Source: Hyphomicrobiales bacterium (lineage in GTDB: Bacteria > Pseudomonadota > Alphaproteobacteria > Rhizobiales > Rhizobiaceae). From it: a stretch of 64,000 bases of DNA. Below the pieces are notes generated by a model. That model saw only the letters and a program-made list of their open reading frames with translations, did no database searches and had not been told where the DNA came from. The position numbers and the translations under genes are program-made. How positions within the stretch are numbered: the stretch's first letter is position 1; each line of letters begins with the position of its first letter. Shown in pieces: positions 17,159 through 26,843 of the stretch. Location of the stretch: the NCBI GenBank assembly GCA_900472675.1, contig UCJA01000016.1:1-64000 (forward strand). Direction: 5' to 3'.

Positions 17159-18091
17159 ATGGACGAGATGCGGCCAGACACAGCCGGCCCTGCGACGCCC
17201 GCCGATCGCCGGCGACGGCGCAGGAAGAATGCTCTGGTCTTCGCGCTGTTTCTGGTCTGCGTGCTTACTGCGCTTTCGGCCACCGTGCTCTCCGTGAACA
17301 ACGGCCGCAACTACGTGCGCCTCGTGCGCCAGTTCAAGCTGGAGCGCTACCTGCTTCCGCCTCCCCCTGCCCCACGGTTGCGCATCGACCGACAAAAGCA
17401 CCTGGCACCGGCCGGCCGCTATCCGCCCTGGCTCCTGGCAGCACGGCTCGAGCGCGCTGCGGGTTTCGCCGCGGCTCCGCCCGGCGATGCCGAAGACCAC
17501 TGCCAGAGCCTCAAAAACGAGCGGCCGGCGGAGGTCACCTTCACGCCGACCGACAAGGACTGGGAATGCCTGGCGTTCCAGGAGTTTGGCACTGCAGAGG
17601 AGCGCGCCTCGATCTTCCTGCAGGCGCGGGGAGCCGCGCCCGACCTGCTGCGGACGTTCCGGATCAAGATAAGCCTCACCGATTCGTCGCAGGTCGGTAC
17701 GATGACGCAGTCAGCCATCGCGGCGGTGGACCGGTTCGGGCTGGCGCTTTCCCCGGAGAGCCGGCAGTACCTCGCCGACAAGATCGCCACGCAGGCCAGT
17801 TTCTCGTCGACGCTCGAGAACTACCGGGCGACGTTTGCCCACGAGTTCACCGACGAGCGACGATTCAACCTCCTGCTTGTGCCACGCGCCCCAACAATCG
17901 GCTGCGAGGGCTCCGCCGGCATTCCGGAAGGTCACAGGCGAGCGGTCACCTTGCTGCTGCCGATCGGCTGCCTGGACATCCAATCGGCCGTAAGACACGC
18001 TGTGAGCCCTACGCCCGATCCAGCATCACCAGGTCCAGACCATCCCCCAGTTCCGACCGCGCGGCCTGAACCAGGCTCATCTGGTGAGTGA
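17159..18091 (+). CDS. Membrane-anchored protein of unknown function
   Basis: The 310-residue product has a short basic N-terminus (RRRRRRKN at about 20-27), one transmembrane helix (ALVFALFLVCVLTALSATVL), and a soluble domain that would face the periplasm. The domain has several Cys residues (CQSLKNE, WECLAF, IGCEGS, IGCLDI) that could form disulfides in the periplasm. The ATG at 17159 is preferred; a longer frame back to 16994 has no hydrophobic or conserved features. The 3' end overlaps yhaN by 83 bases in convergent orientation. I do not recognise the family with certainty. Being divergent to rkpU, a link with polysaccharide export is possible but unproven. Confidence 0.65.
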   Translation: MDEMRPDTAGPATPADRRRRRRKNALVFALFLVCVLTALSATVLSVNNGRNYVRLVRQFKLERYLLPPPPAPRLRIDRQKHLAPAGRYPPWLLAARLERAAGFAAAPPGDAEDHCQSLKNERPAEVTFTPTDKDWECLAFQEFGTAEERASIFLQARGAAPDLLRTFRIKISLTDSSQVGTMTQSAIAAVDRFGLALSPESRQYLADKIATQASFSSTLENYRATFAHEFTDERRFNLLLVPRAPTIGCEGSAGIPEGHRRAVTLLLPIGCLDIQSAVRHAVSPTPDPASPGPDHPPVPTARPEPGSSGE

Positions 18092-21000
18092 AGAGGATCG
18101 TCTGGAACCGGCTGCCCGCATCGGCAAGGACCCGGATACCTGCAGCGGTCCTTTCGTCGTCGAAAGTCTGGAAAATGTCGTCGAGAACCAGCGGCGCGGG
18201 TTCGTTACGGCTGCAGTAGTCTTCCAGGAACGATAGGCGCAGCGCCAGATACAACTGGTCGCCCGTGCCTTCGCTAAGGCCCGACAAGGCGACCTGCTCG
18301 CCGGTCTTGCGTTCGACAGCCAGCCGCAGTTCGTCCTTCTCGTCGTAAACCTGCATCAACCGGGAGAACCGGCCACCCGTCAGGTCCGCGAAGATCCGGC
18401 CGGCGCGCTGCATGACGGGATCCGCCTGGCGTTCGCGATAGGCTTCCATCGAATTGCCCAGAAGTGCGCCGGCAAGCTTCAGGACGACCCATCGCCGCGC
18501 CAGCGTTTTCGCCTCTTCCTCGGCAGCCAGTCGCTGGTAGACGGCCCGCTCGGCGCCGATGCCGCCCTCCAGGTCGCGTCGCCGCCGGTCGTTGTCTGCC
18601 TGGGCGATGCCGAACGACTTCAACTTCTCTACCTGACGATGGTCCTCCGCATCGAGCCGCTCGATTTCCAGGTCGGCAGCCACCCGATCGAAGCCATCAA
18701 GAGCCTGGCGGGCTTCCTCTTCACTTAAGCCCTGTGCCTGCTCGCCGAAGCGGCTGCGGCAATGGTCGAGGCTTGCTTCCAGCCGCGCCCGCTCCCGCAG
18801 GTCTGCCAGCAGGTTTGCGACCCCGTCCACGGGCCTTCCCGCCTCCGTGGCCATCTGGCTCAGTTCTGCGGATCGTGCCTCGCCTTCCTGCGCATAGCGC
18901 ATCAGCGACAGCCGCGCCCGTTCCAGTCCGTTGCTCAGGGTCACCTTCTGGTTTGCTGCCGCCTTGGCCTCAGAGGCGCGGGTGTTCAGCATGTCGGCCG
19001 CAGCGTCCGCCGGGAGATCGCCAAGATCAGGCGCCACCTTGCGGCAGAGGTCACGGACGTCCTCCTCGAAGTCGTCCATGTCGCGGGTCATGCCGCGGAC
19101 CCGGCGATCGCGGTTCTCGCGTTCGGCAAACAGATCCGGGACGCTGCGCCAGACTTCGAGCGCAGCCATGGCCATGCCAATGTCGGCGTCCTCGGTCAGG
19201 CCGAGCGGCAGGACCGCTGTCGAAAACTCGACGCGCCAGGCGTCCGCACGGCGGGCGAGTTCGGCTTCCTGGGCCTCCAGCCGTTCGATGGCATCCTCCG
19301 CCACCTGGCGCTTGGCCTCTGTCGACCTGGTCTCGCTCCAGCGCTCCGAGAGTTCGTCGATGCGGCGCTCGATGCCGCGCGCCAGGGCCGGCACAGGAAG
19401 CGCGCCGGCCGAAAAGCCGATCGCATCCGCGAGCGCGACTAGGGCGGGCTGCAGGCGCTCTTCCCGCAGACGCAAGGTGGCCAGTTCATCGGTGGCGTCA
19501 TTCACAGCCTGCGACAGGCGCGACAGGTCGTCCACAGCCCGGCGCCATTCGATCATCCGCTCCGGTCCCGCCGGCACGACGGGAGCGGCATGGAACAGGT
19601 CCTCGAACTCGGTGACCGCATCAGAGGCAGCGATGCCGGCCTCATGTTCCACTCGCTCCGCCTCTGCCAGCGCCTGCTGGAGCTCCTTCTGCCGCAAGCT
19701 GAGCTGCGCGTGCCGGCTGACCCGCTCGGCATCGGCAAGAGCGGCATCGGCGAGATGGTCGGCGTCCGCCACGGCGGTTTTCACGTCGTCCAGCGGGCTT
19801 TTCTTTGGCTCCCGCGCCAGCCGCTCGATCAGGTCGTCGCGCCTTTCACGAGCTGCGGCAATTTCCTGCGGTGAGGCAATCCGTCCCTGTTGCTCGAGCG
19901 CCCCCAGTTGCGATGCGACCGAGCGCAGCTCGTCCCGCAGCCCGGAGAGCGTCTTCGCAGCCTGGGCATAGTCCGCCTTAGCGGATTCGACCAGGCGACG
20001 GTGCTGGGTGAGTGCCGCGATATCCGGAAGCGGCACGGAGAGAAGGCGGTCAATCTCCCGGACGGGCGGATCCAGCCGGCCGGCAGCGGCATCGAGGTCG
20101 CTGCGCGCACGCGCCAGGCGTACCTCCAGGGTTTCGATCTTCGACAGCTCGCCGATTTGCGGGCGAAGGGCTGCGAGATGCTCGGCCCAGGGTCGCGGAT
20201 CGACCAGCCGGCTCTGCGGCGCTGCATCCGCAAGACGCCGCAGTGCGGTTCGGGCGTCCTCGATCTGCTGGCGAAGCTTTCCGAGATCCTGGTCGATTGT
20301 GCTTCCGTCGTCGACGAGCCTTCGCAGGCGTGCGAGATCGCTGTCGGTTGGTTGCGCTCGCTCCAGATCCTGCGGGCCGAACAGACCGAGCCGTTTGGCC
20401 GCCTGCGTCAGCTTCAGATCAAAACCATCCACCTCGTGGCGGACCCGGGCAAGATCCTCCTTCGCCCGGACATAGGCGCCCTTTTGCGCATAGGCCGCAA
20501 GAACTCGCGGCGCCAGGGCGACAAGAGCATCGTCCACGTGAACGGCAGCGATCTCCTCGGCCATGTGGGCCGCTTCGCGCACGGCTGCCAGCCGGGCCTC
20601 GGCGCTCCTCGCCCGCGCCTCCAGGGTGGCTTCCAGCCTCGCAGCGAAACCGGCCGGGAGCTTGCCCAGGTCCTCGGACTGCTGGAGCTGCTGGCGCTCG
20701 CGATCAATCTCGCGCAGCACCGGCTCAAGCCTGCTCAATCGACGCAGGTCCTCCAGTCTGTGCCTGGTCTGCTGCCGCTCGGCCTGGACGCCGGCCAGAT
20801 CCCGTTCGATCTCAGCCTGCTCGGCTACCAGCTTCTTCCAGTCGCCGGATTTAAGCTCGCTTTCGCGCTCGGCCCGGCGGGCCTCGTCGTAGGCGTCGAG
20901 AACCTGGTAAAAGGCGCGGTCCTTGGATCGCCGCTGACCGAAGATGCCATCGGCTTCCGCCTCGATGGTCTTGCGCAGGTCGCTCAGCCCGGTCAGCCCG

Positions 21001-21461
21001 GAGGCTGCCGAAAACAGCAGGCTGCCGATCTCCCCGCCGCTTTTCAGCATGGCGTCGCCGCCGGCCCGCAGCGAAAGCGAATCAAGTCCGAAGGCACGCG
21101 TGAAGACGTCGCGGCTCAGCGTGCCGAGGAAGGGCACGAGTGCATCCTCCGGCAGGGCCGTCTCGGTCTCCTCATTGCCGAGCAGAGTGCTCTTGCGACC
21201 GCGGCGGCGGCGGAAGGACAGGGTCCGGCCATCCCGGTTTTCAAGCTCGGCGCCGACCCGCAGCGTCGCCGGATCATGCAGGAAGCTGTAGGCGGCGCGA
21301 TCGGGAAAGCCGAACAGGAGGTCGGAGATCGCCGACAGGGCAGAGGACTTACCCGCTTCGTTCGGCCCATAGACCACGTGAAGCTTCGCGCCGGGACGGA
21401 AATCCAGGCGGCGATCGGTGAGCGCGCCGTAGCGCAGAATGTCGAGCCTATTGAAGCGCAT
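18009..21461 (-). CDS. YhaN-like SMC/Rad50-type ATPase
   Basis: The 1150-residue protein has an ABC/SMC-type split ATPase. The N-terminal Walker A is GPNEAGKSSALSAISDLLFGF (about 33-53). The centre (about 200-950) is rich in Glu, Arg, Leu and Ala heptads that form coiled coils. The C-terminus carries the signature LSGLSEGTGDQLYLALRLSF and Walker B PLVLDDIFQTFDDER. AAA_23/AAA_27 proteins of this kind pair with a Mre11-like nuclease in DNA end processing. Its ATG overlaps the stop of the upstream nuclease gene by one base (TGATG), so the two are co-translated. The name YhaN follows the Bacillus pair YhaN/YhaO; function in rhizobia is inferred. Confidence 0.85.
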   Translation of the reverse strand: MRFNRLDILRYGALTDRRLDFRPGAKLHVVYGPNEAGKSSALSAISDLLFGFPDRAAYSFLHDPATLRVGAELENRDGRTLSFRRRRGRKSTLLGNEETETALPEDALVPFLGTLSRDVFTRAFGLDSLSLRAGGDAMLKSGGEIGSLLFSAASGLTGLSDLRKTIEAEADGIFGQRRSKDRAFYQVLDAYDEARRAERESELKSGDWKKLVAEQAEIERDLAGVQAERQQTRHRLEDLRRLSRLEPVLREIDRERQQLQQSEDLGKLPAGFAARLEATLEARARSAEARLAAVREAAHMAEEIAAVHVDDALVALAPRVLAAYAQKGAYVRAKEDLARVRHEVDGFDLKLTQAAKRLGLFGPQDLERAQPTDSDLARLRRLVDDGSTIDQDLGKLRQQIEDARTALRRLADAAPQSRLVDPRPWAEHLAALRPQIGELSKIETLEVRLARARSDLDAAAGRLDPPVREIDRLLSVPLPDIAALTQHRRLVESAKADYAQAAKTLSGLRDELRSVASQLGALEQQGRIASPQEIAAARERRDDLIERLAREPKKSPLDDVKTAVADADHLADAALADAERVSRHAQLSLRQKELQQALAEAERVEHEAGIAASDAVTEFEDLFHAAPVVPAGPERMIEWRRAVDDLSRLSQAVNDATDELATLRLREERLQPALVALADAIGFSAGALPVPALARGIERRIDELSERWSETRSTEAKRQVAEDAIERLEAQEAELARRADAWRVEFSTAVLPLGLTEDADIGMAMAALEVWRSVPDLFAERENRDRRVRGMTRDMDDFEEDVRDLCRKVAPDLGDLPADAAADMLNTRASEAKAAANQKVTLSNGLERARLSLMRYAQEGEARSAELSQMATEAGRPVDGVANLLADLRERARLEASLDHCRSRFGEQAQGLSEEEARQALDGFDRVAADLEIERLDAEDHRQVEKLKSFGIAQADNDRRRRDLEGGIGAERAVYQRLAAEEEAKTLARRWVVLKLAGALLGNSMEAYRERQADPVMQRAGRIFADLTGGRFSRLMQVYDEKDELRLAVERKTGEQVALSGLSEGTGDQLYLALRLSFLEDYCSRNEPAPLVLDDIFQTFDDERTAAGIRVLADAGSRFQTILFTHQMSLVQAARSELGDGLDLVMLDRA

Positions 21462-22690
21462 CAGGCGTGCGCCGCGCGCGACAGCAGGAGATCCCGGGCT
21501 TCCGCGAGCAGGGTCTCCACGTCGTCGCCAAGTGCAAGTTCCCCTGCCCCAAGGCCTCCGGGCAATCGCGCGGCAATCTCGGCGAGCCGGGCATTGGCCT
21601 CAGCCACCAGTTCGGGCGGGAAATCGCCACCCGGCAGTAGGCCATCCAGCCCCAGGCCGGTGGCCGCCGTCTCCGTGTCCTCATGCGACTCGAGACGGAT
21701 CTCGAGCTTCTCCAGACAAATGTCCTGATGGCAGCGATGACAGGCCCCCTGCACCTCGTCGCGAAGATCCTGGGCACGTGCCATCAGTTCGCGCCGGTGA
21801 AGGCTGCGACCCGTCAGGCGGATCCGCAGGGCGAGCGGGCGGCCCTCCATACGTTCGGCAACCGTCTCCAGCAGCTGCTCGAGGCGACGCAGGATGGCCG
21901 GAAGCGCCTCCTCAGGCTCGACGGCCAGCGACAGCTCCGCAAACCGGGCGCCGTCCACAATGACCCGCTCATGGGTGATGCGACCGTCTTCGACCGTTAC
22001 CAGCACGGCGCCCTTGGCCCCCTGTTCGCGGATGCTGCGGCCCTGCAGGTTGCCCGGAAAGACGATCAGCGGATCTTCCGCCACGATCTCGTAGTCATGC
22101 ACATGACCGAGCGCCCAGTAATCGTAGCCGCGCGACCGCAGGTCTTCGACGGAACAGGGCGCATAGGAGGCATGCGGCTCACGACCGGTCAGCGACGTGT
22201 GAAGCACACCGATGTTGAACCAGCCGGGCTCTGGCTTCGGATAGGAGAGCGACAGGTTTTCCGTCGCCGACCGCTCAGCAAAGCCCTGCCCGTGCAGCGC
22301 CACCTTGATGTGCGGCAGCTTGAACGTGCCGGGCTTATTGACCGGGAAATCGCTAACATTGCCGGGCAGCGTGATAGTCCGGGTGATGACGCTTTCAGCG
22401 TCGTGATTGCCCTTCAGGAGAAACACCGGGATGCCGGCACGCTCCAGCCTCGCCACTTCCCGGTTGAAGAACAGGCCAATCTTGTTGTCCTTCCAGTCAC
22501 CGTCATAGACGTCGCCTGCGACGATGAAGAAATCGACCGCGCGTTCGACAGCCTGGTCCACCAGCTGCGAGAAAGCGCGGCGGCTCGCTTCGATGAAGAG
22601 TTCGGCGACGCCTGCATCCTTGAGGGCCAGTCCCTGGAAAGGGCTGCCAAGGTGAAGGTCTGCGGCGTGGATAAAACGGAATGAGGTCAT
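21461..22690 (-). CDS. YhaO-like Mre11/SbcD-family metallophosphoesterase (DNA exonuclease)
   Basis: The 409-residue protein begins MTSFRFIHAADLHLGSPFQG, the first metal-binding motif of Mre11/SbcD nucleases. It continues with VAGDVYDGDW, KGNHDAES, and YWALGHVHDYE, completing the two-metal site. The C-terminal third is a capping region rich in Arg/Leu/Glu. A longer frame to 22882 is rejected because the added 64 residues are low-complexity and precede the conserved start. It forms a translationally coupled pair with the downstream ATPase, so the complex probably processes DNA ends or hairpins during repair. The ppa terminator lies just upstream, so it needs its own promoter in 22691-22750. 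Confidence 0.87.
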   Translation of the reverse strand: MTSFRFIHAADLHLGSPFQGLALKDAGVAELFIEASRRAFSQLVDQAVERAVDFFIVAGDVYDGDWKDNKIGLFFNREVARLERAGIPVFLLKGNHDAESVITRTITLPGNVSDFPVNKPGTFKLPHIKVALHGQGFAERSATENLSLSYPKPEPGWFNIGVLHTSLTGREPHASYAPCSVEDLRSRGYDYWALGHVHDYEIVAEDPLIVFPGNLQGRSIREQGAKGAVLVTVEDGRITHERVIVDGARFAELSLAVEPEEALPAILRRLEQLLETVAERMEGRPLALRIRLTGRSLHRRELMARAQDLRDEVQGACHRCHQDICLEKLEIRLESHEDTETAATGLGLDGLLPGGDFPPELVAEANARLAEIAARLPGGLGAGELALGDDVETLLAEARDLLLSRAAHA

Positions 22691-22749
22691 CGACTCGCCT
22701 AACGCGAACACATCGGGAACGCCAGATTTAAGTGAACCAATGCGGCAAG

Positions 22750-22781
22750 AAAAGGCCGGGCCTTCGACAGCCCGGCCTTTT
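22750..22781 (-). terminator. Intrinsic terminator of the pyrophosphatase gene
   Basis: A 12-base-pair stem (AAAAGGCCGGGC 22750-22761 with GCCCGGCCTTTT 22770-22781) and an eight-base loop lie 34 bases after the ppa stop, ending in TTTTC on the minus strand. Confidence 0.85.
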
Positions 22782-22814
22782 CCTGTTGATGGGTCTGCGC
22801 GTTGCGCCGGTGCG

Positions 22815-23414
22815 CTACTTCTTCTGGCTATAGTTCCGGATCGCCTGGGCCACCTCACCGGCAGCAGCTGCGGCGGGCTCAAAGCCCTTGAGCTCGACCA
22901 CTTTGCGCTTGGCGGGAAGCTCCTTGTAGACCCGGAAGAAGGCCTGCAGGCGCTCCTGCTCGATCTGTGGCAGGTCCGAGACGTCCTTGATCTTGTCGTA
23001 GGTGGGGTCGATGTCGGAGGTAGGAACCGCCACGATCTTGTCGTCGACCTCGCCGCCGTCGATCATCTTCAGCACGCCGATCGGGCGGACCTTGATGATC
23101 GCGCCCGGGACGATCGGCTCGCGCGAATAGATCAGCGCATCCAACGGGTCGCCGTCACCGCCGAGCGAGCTGGTGATCGAGCCGTAGTTCGCCGGGTAGA
23201 TCACCGGCATGGACTGGTAGCGGTCCACAACGATGTGCCCGGTCTTGGCGTCGATCTCGTACTTCGTGAAGCTGCCCTGGGGAATTTCCACCGCCACGTA
23301 GAATTCCGTGCCGTCATCCTTCTGCTGCGGAAAGTCGAGATAGGACACGTATTCGGCACAGGCGATACCGGCAGAAGCGCAAAGCGCGGCGGCAGCAAAG
23401 ATCAGGGATTTCAA
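22815..23414 (-). CDS. ppa: Inorganic pyrophosphatase with signal peptide (exported)
   Basis: The 199-residue enzyme is a family I soluble pyrophosphatase, hydrolysing PPi to two phosphates. Motifs include the substrate-binding YPANYGSI, the metal-binding DGDPLDALI, and RPIGVLKMIDGGEVDDKI. Residues 1-20 (MKSLIFAAAALCASAGIACA) form a clear Sec signal peptide ending in a signal-peptidase site. The enzyme is therefore predicted to act in the periplasm, unlike the essential cytoplasmic Ppa. Downstream it ends in a strong terminator, so it is monocistronic. A second, cytoplasmic PPase presumably exists elsewhere. The family call is firm; export is inferred from the signal. Confidence 0.93.
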   Translation of the reverse strand: MKSLIFAAAALCASAGIACAEYVSYLDFPQQKDDGTEFYVAVEIPQGSFTKYEIDAKTGHIVVDRYQSMPVIYPANYGSITSSLGGDGDPLDALIYSREPIVPGAIIKVRPIGVLKMIDGGEVDDKIVAVPTSDIDPTYDKIKDVSDLPQIEQERLQAFFRVYKELPAKRKVVELKGFEPAAAAAGEVAQAIRNYSQKK

Positions 23415-23543
23415 AGGGCATTCCTCACAGTTTCAAACGATCGACCGTGGTTCGTGTAGGGAGGCAGGATGACGACGCGATGACATCCCGCCACACGTTT
23501 TCGTATTTCCTCAGAAAGCATTTCCGCACGAACGCCTGAAACG

Positions 23544-23570
23544 AAAAAAGCCCGGCGCAGGCCGGGCTTT
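23544..23570 (-). terminator. Intrinsic terminator of hupB
   Basis: Stem AAAGCCCGGC/GCCGGGCTTT (23547-23556 and 23561-23570 on the plus strand) with a four-base loop. On the minus strand it is followed by TTTTTT, 35 bases after the hupB stop. Confidence 0.88.
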
Positions 23571-23604
23571 CGACAGGGCGCCAATGGCGCGTCTGTGGAT
23601 CTTA

Positions 23605-23880
23605 TCAGCTGTTGACGGCTTCCTTGAGAGCCTTACCAGCCGAGAACTTCGGAACGTTGCGTGCCGGAATATCGACTTCAGCGCCGGTGGACGGGTTGCG
23701 TCCCTTGGAAGCTTCACGATGGGAAACGGAGAAGCTGCCGAAGCCGGCGAGACGGATATCTCCACCCTTCTTCAGTTCAGCCTGCACAGTCTCGAAAACG
23801 GCATCCACTGCGGTTGTGGCATCGGCCTTCGAGAGACCAGCTTTTTCGGCCACTGCAGATACCAATTCGGTCTTGTTCAT
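23605..23880 (-). CDS. hupB: DNA-binding protein HU
   Basis: The 91-residue histone-like protein begins MNKTELVSAVAEKAGLSKAD and contains the beta-arm signature GFGSFSVSHREASKGRNP. HU dimers bend and compact DNA in the nucleoid. Length is typical. The frame can be extended to 24183, but that adds residues overlapping the lon terminator, and the ATG at 23880 has an AGGGGTGG ribosome-binding region. It lies downstream of lon in the conserved clpP-clpX-lon-hupB order, with its own terminator. A GGAAC-N16-CATT sequence at 23915-23939 resembles, but does not match, an EcfG promoter. Confidence 0.97.
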   Translation of the reverse strand: MNKTELVSAVAEKAGLSKADATTAVDAVFETVQAELKKGGDIRLAGFGSFSVSHREASKGRNPSTGAEVDIPARNVPKFSAGKALKEAVNS

Positions 23881-24008
23881 GTTTCCACCCCTTTCAACGG
23901 TTTTGGAACGACTCAATGATCGGCGCCGACAATAGTTCCCCGTCGGGCCTTGGCAACCCAAAAGCTCTGCTAGAGCCTGAAAAACAAGGGGTGTTAGAGA
24001 GTTTGCAC

Positions 24009-24038
24009 AAAAAAAGCCGGTACTAAACCGGCTTTTTT
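24009..24038 (-). terminator. Intrinsic terminator of lon
   Basis: AAAAAAAGCCGG (24009-24020) and CCGGCTTTTTT flank a seven-base loop 36 bases after the lon stop. T-runs exist on both strands, but only lon reads into it. Confidence 0.88.
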
Positions 24039-24073
24039 CACGATGTTTGCAACCATAGCGCGGGGCGCGTGGA

Positions 24074-26494
24074 TTAGTGCGCGAAGGCCGTTCCTGCATC
24101 GTCGGCACCGTCGACCGTGGCGATGACGGGTGTTTCCACCGTGCCATCCCATTCGATCGGCTCGGGCCGGCGAACCATGGCATGCTTGATCACCTCGCCC
24201 ATGCGGGACACAGGAATGATCTCCATGTTGTTCTTCACGTTGTCCGGAATCTCCGCCAGATCCTTGGCGTTCTCTTCCGGGATCAGAACGACCTTGATGT
24301 TGCCGCGCAGGGCCGCAAGGAGCTTTTCCTTGAGGCCGCCGATCGGCAGCACGCGACCACGCAGGGTGATCTCGCCGGTCATGGCCACGTCCTTGCGGAC
24401 GGGGATGCCGGTCATGATCGAGACGATCGCCGTGGCCATGCCGACGCCGGCCGAGGGGCCGTCCTTCGGCGTCGCGCCTTCCGGCACGTGCACGTGAATG
24501 TCCGACTTGTCGAAGCGCGGCGGCTCGATGCCGAAATCGACGGCGCGCGAACGGACATAGGATGCCGCTGCCGAAATCGATTCCTTCATCACGTCCTTCA
24601 GGTTGCCGGTGACCGTCATGCGGCCCTTGCCCGGCATCAGCACGCCTTCGATGGTCAGCAGTTCGCCGCCCACTTCCGTCCATGCCAGACCGGTGACAAC
24701 GCCAACCTGATCCTCGCCCTCGGCTTCACCATGCCTGTAGCGTGCCACGCCCAGGTAGTCGCCGATGTTGTCGGCGGTGATGTGCACGGTCTTGGTCTTG
24801 CCCTTGATGATCTCGGTGACCGCCTTGCGGGCGAGCTTCATCAATTCGCGTTCGAAGTTACGAACGCCGGCTTCCCGGGTGTACTGCTGGCTGATGATCA
24901 TCAGCGCATCGTCGTTAACCGAAAACTCGTGCGGCTGCAGAGCATGTTCCCGAATGGCCTTGGGCAGAAGGTGACGCTTGGCGATCTCGCGCTTTTCATC
25001 TTCCGTGTAACCGGCGATGCGGATGATCTCCATGCGGTCCATCAGCGGGCCGGGAATGTTCAGCGTGTTCGCCGTGGTGATGAACATCACGTCGGACAGG
25101 TCGTATTCGACTTCCAGGTAGTGGTCCATGAAGGTCGAGTTCTGAGCCGGATCGAGCACTTCGAGCAGGGCCGAGGACGGATCGCCACGGAAGTCCATGC
25201 CCATCTTGTCGATCTCATCGAGCAGGAAGAGCGGGTTGGACTTTTTCGCCTTCTTCATCGACTGGATGACCTTGCCGGGCATCGAACCGATGTAGGTGCG
25301 GCGGTGACCGCGGATCTCGGCTTCGTCACGAACGCCGCCAAGCGCCATGCGCACGTATTCGCGGCCGGTCGCCTTGGCAATCGACTGAGCAAGCGAGGTC
25401 TTGCCGACGCCCGGAGGGCCGACGAGGCACAGGATCGGGCCCTTGATCTTGGTGGCGCGCGCCTGGACCGCCAGATATTCGACGATCCGCTCCTTGACCT
25501 TGTCGAGACCAAAGTGATCGTTCTCGAGAACCTTCTCGGCTGCAGCCAGATCGGTCTTGATCTTGGACTTCTTGGCCCATGGAATGCCCAGCAGCCAGTC
25601 GAGGTAGTTGCGAACCACCGTCGCCTCGGCAGACATGGGGCTCATCTGGCGCAGCTTCTTCAGCTCGCCGTCAGCCTTTTCACGGGCTTCCTTGGAGAGC
25701 TTCGTCTTGGAGATGCGCTCTTCCAGTTCGGCCATCTCGTCACGGCCTTCCTCGCCGTCGCCGAGCTCCTTCTGGATCGCCTTCATCTGTTCGTTCAGGT
25801 AGTACTCGCGCTGGGTCTTCTCCATCTGGCGCTTGACGCGCGAGCGGATCCGCTTTTCGACCTGCAGGACGGAGATCTCGCCTTCCATGAAGCCGAGCGC
25901 CTTTTCGAGGCGCAGCTTGATAGAAACCGTCTCGAGCATTTCCTGCTTTTCAGTGATCTTGATCGACAGATGCGAGGCAACGGTGTCGGCCAGCTTCGAG
26001 TAGTCCTCGATCTGGCTTGCCGCACCCACCACTTCCGGTGAGATCTTCTTGTTGAGCTTTACGTAGTTCTCGAACTCGGAGACCACCGAACGCGACAGGG
26101 CTTCCACCTCGACGGCGTCTTCTTCCGGCTCTTCAAGGGTCTTGGCAGTGGCTTCGTAGAACTCCTCACGCTCCGTGTAGCCGTCGATTTCGGCGCGGGC
26201 GCGGCCTTCGACCAGCACCTTGACCGTGCCGTCAGGCAGCTTCAGGAGCTGAAGCACATTGGCAACGGTGCCGACCTTATAGATCGCGGAGGGTTCCGGG
26301 TCGTCGTCGCTGGCATTGATCTGGGTGACCAGCATGATCTGCTTGTCGGAGCCCATGACCTCTTCAAGCGCACGGATCGACTTCTCGCGTCCAACGAACA
26401 AAGGCACGATCATGTGTGGGAAGACCACGATATCGCGCAGGGGCAGGACGGGATAGGTTTCGCCGCCGGGTGCCGCAGACGTTGAATTCGTCAT
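24074..26494 (-). CDS. lon: ATP-dependent protease Lon
   Basis: The 806-residue protease degrades damaged and regulatory proteins; in alphaproteobacteria these include cell-cycle regulators. It has the N-terminal substrate domain ([20 protein letters not shown]), an AAA+ domain with Walker [10 protein letters not shown] and Walker [11 protein letters not shown], and a C-terminal protease domain with Ser681 in PKDGPSAG and the partner Lys in [10 protein letters not shown]. Length is that of the LonA family. The ATG follows AAAGGAAATG. It sits between clpX and hupB on one strand. Its leader carries two compact hairpins, described separately. Confidence 0.98.
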   Translation of the reverse strand: MTNSTSAAPGGETYPVLPLRDIVVFPHMIVPLFVGREKSIRALEEVMGSDKQIMLVTQINASDDDPEPSAIYKVGTVANVLQLLKLPDGTVKVLVEGRARAEIDGYTEREEFYEATAKTLEEPEEDAVEVEALSRSVVSEFENYVKLNKKISPEVVGAASQIEDYSKLADTVASHLSIKITEKQEMLETVSIKLRLEKALGFMEGEISVLQVEKRIRSRVKRQMEKTQREYYLNEQMKAIQKELGDGEEGRDEMAELEERISKTKLSKEAREKADGELKKLRQMSPMSAEATVVRNYLDWLLGIPWAKKSKIKTDLAAAEKVLENDHFGLDKVKERIVEYLAVQARATKIKGPILCLVGPPGVGKTSLAQSIAKATGREYVRMALGGVRDEAEIRGHRRTYIGSMPGKVIQSMKKAKKSNPLFLLDEIDKMGMDFRGDPSSALLEVLDPAQNSTFMDHYLEVEYDLSDVMFITTANTLNIPGPLMDRMEIIRIAGYTEDEKREIAKRHLLPKAIREHALQPHEFSVNDDALMIISQQYTREAGVRNFERELMKLARKAVTEIIKGKTKTVHITADNIGDYLGVARYRHGEAEGEDQVGVVTGLAWTEVGGELLTIEGVLMPGKGRMTVTGNLKDVMKESISAAASYVRSRAVDFGIEPPRFDKSDIHVHVPEGATPKDGPSAGVGMATAIVSIMTGIPVRKDVAMTGEITLRGRVLPIGGLKEKLLAALRGNIKVVLIPEENAKDLAEIPDNVKNNMEIIPVSRMGEVIKHAMVRRPEPIEWDGTVETPVIATVDGADDAGTAFAH

Positions 26495-26512
26495 AACATT
26501 TCCTTTCCATCG

Positions 26513-26548
26513 TCCCGTTTCCGGGATGCACCCGGGTTTTCACCCGGG
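26513..26548 (-). promoter_or_regulatory. Tandem GAAA-capped hairpins in the lon leader
   Basis: On the lon sense strand, CCCGGGT-GAAA-ACCCGGG (26531-26548, seven pairs) is followed four bases later by TCCCG-GAAA-CGGGA (26513-26526, five pairs). Both loops are GNRA tetraloops. The second hairpin ends 18 bases before the lon ATG, just upstream of the GAAAGG ribosome-binding site. They could affect lon mRNA stability or translation. The remaining clpX-lon gap (26549-26889) should include the lon promoter; I saw no clear heat-shock promoter there. Confidence 0.5.
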
Positions 26549-26843
26549 CATTTTACTCCCGCTCAAAGTGGAGTTTTGGTCATTTGATTTCAAGTCTTGC
26601 AAGGTCACCACCGCGCTCGACTGTGACAGATGCACTACAAGACGCTTACACAAACACCGAGCTGCACGTAACGGGCGGACGTGGCATGGATCCGCCTGCC
26701 GTTCGAGGCGCCAGAGCCTTTGCGAAGCAGCCGTTGCGGCGATGATCTTCCGGGGGCCGATCCATTGCAAGCGGAATATCATACGTGCACTTACGATGCC
26801 TAACGGCTTCCACTACACGGAACGAGCTTTGCCCCAACGTGAA

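Noticed and set aside
23915..23939. EcfG-like GGAAC-N16-CATT upstream of hupB
   Set aside because: The -10 element differs from CGTT at a key base; hupB is normally a housekeeping gene.
24077..26041. 654-codon plus-strand open frame
   Set aside because: Antisense shadow of lon; no motif or ribosome-binding site.
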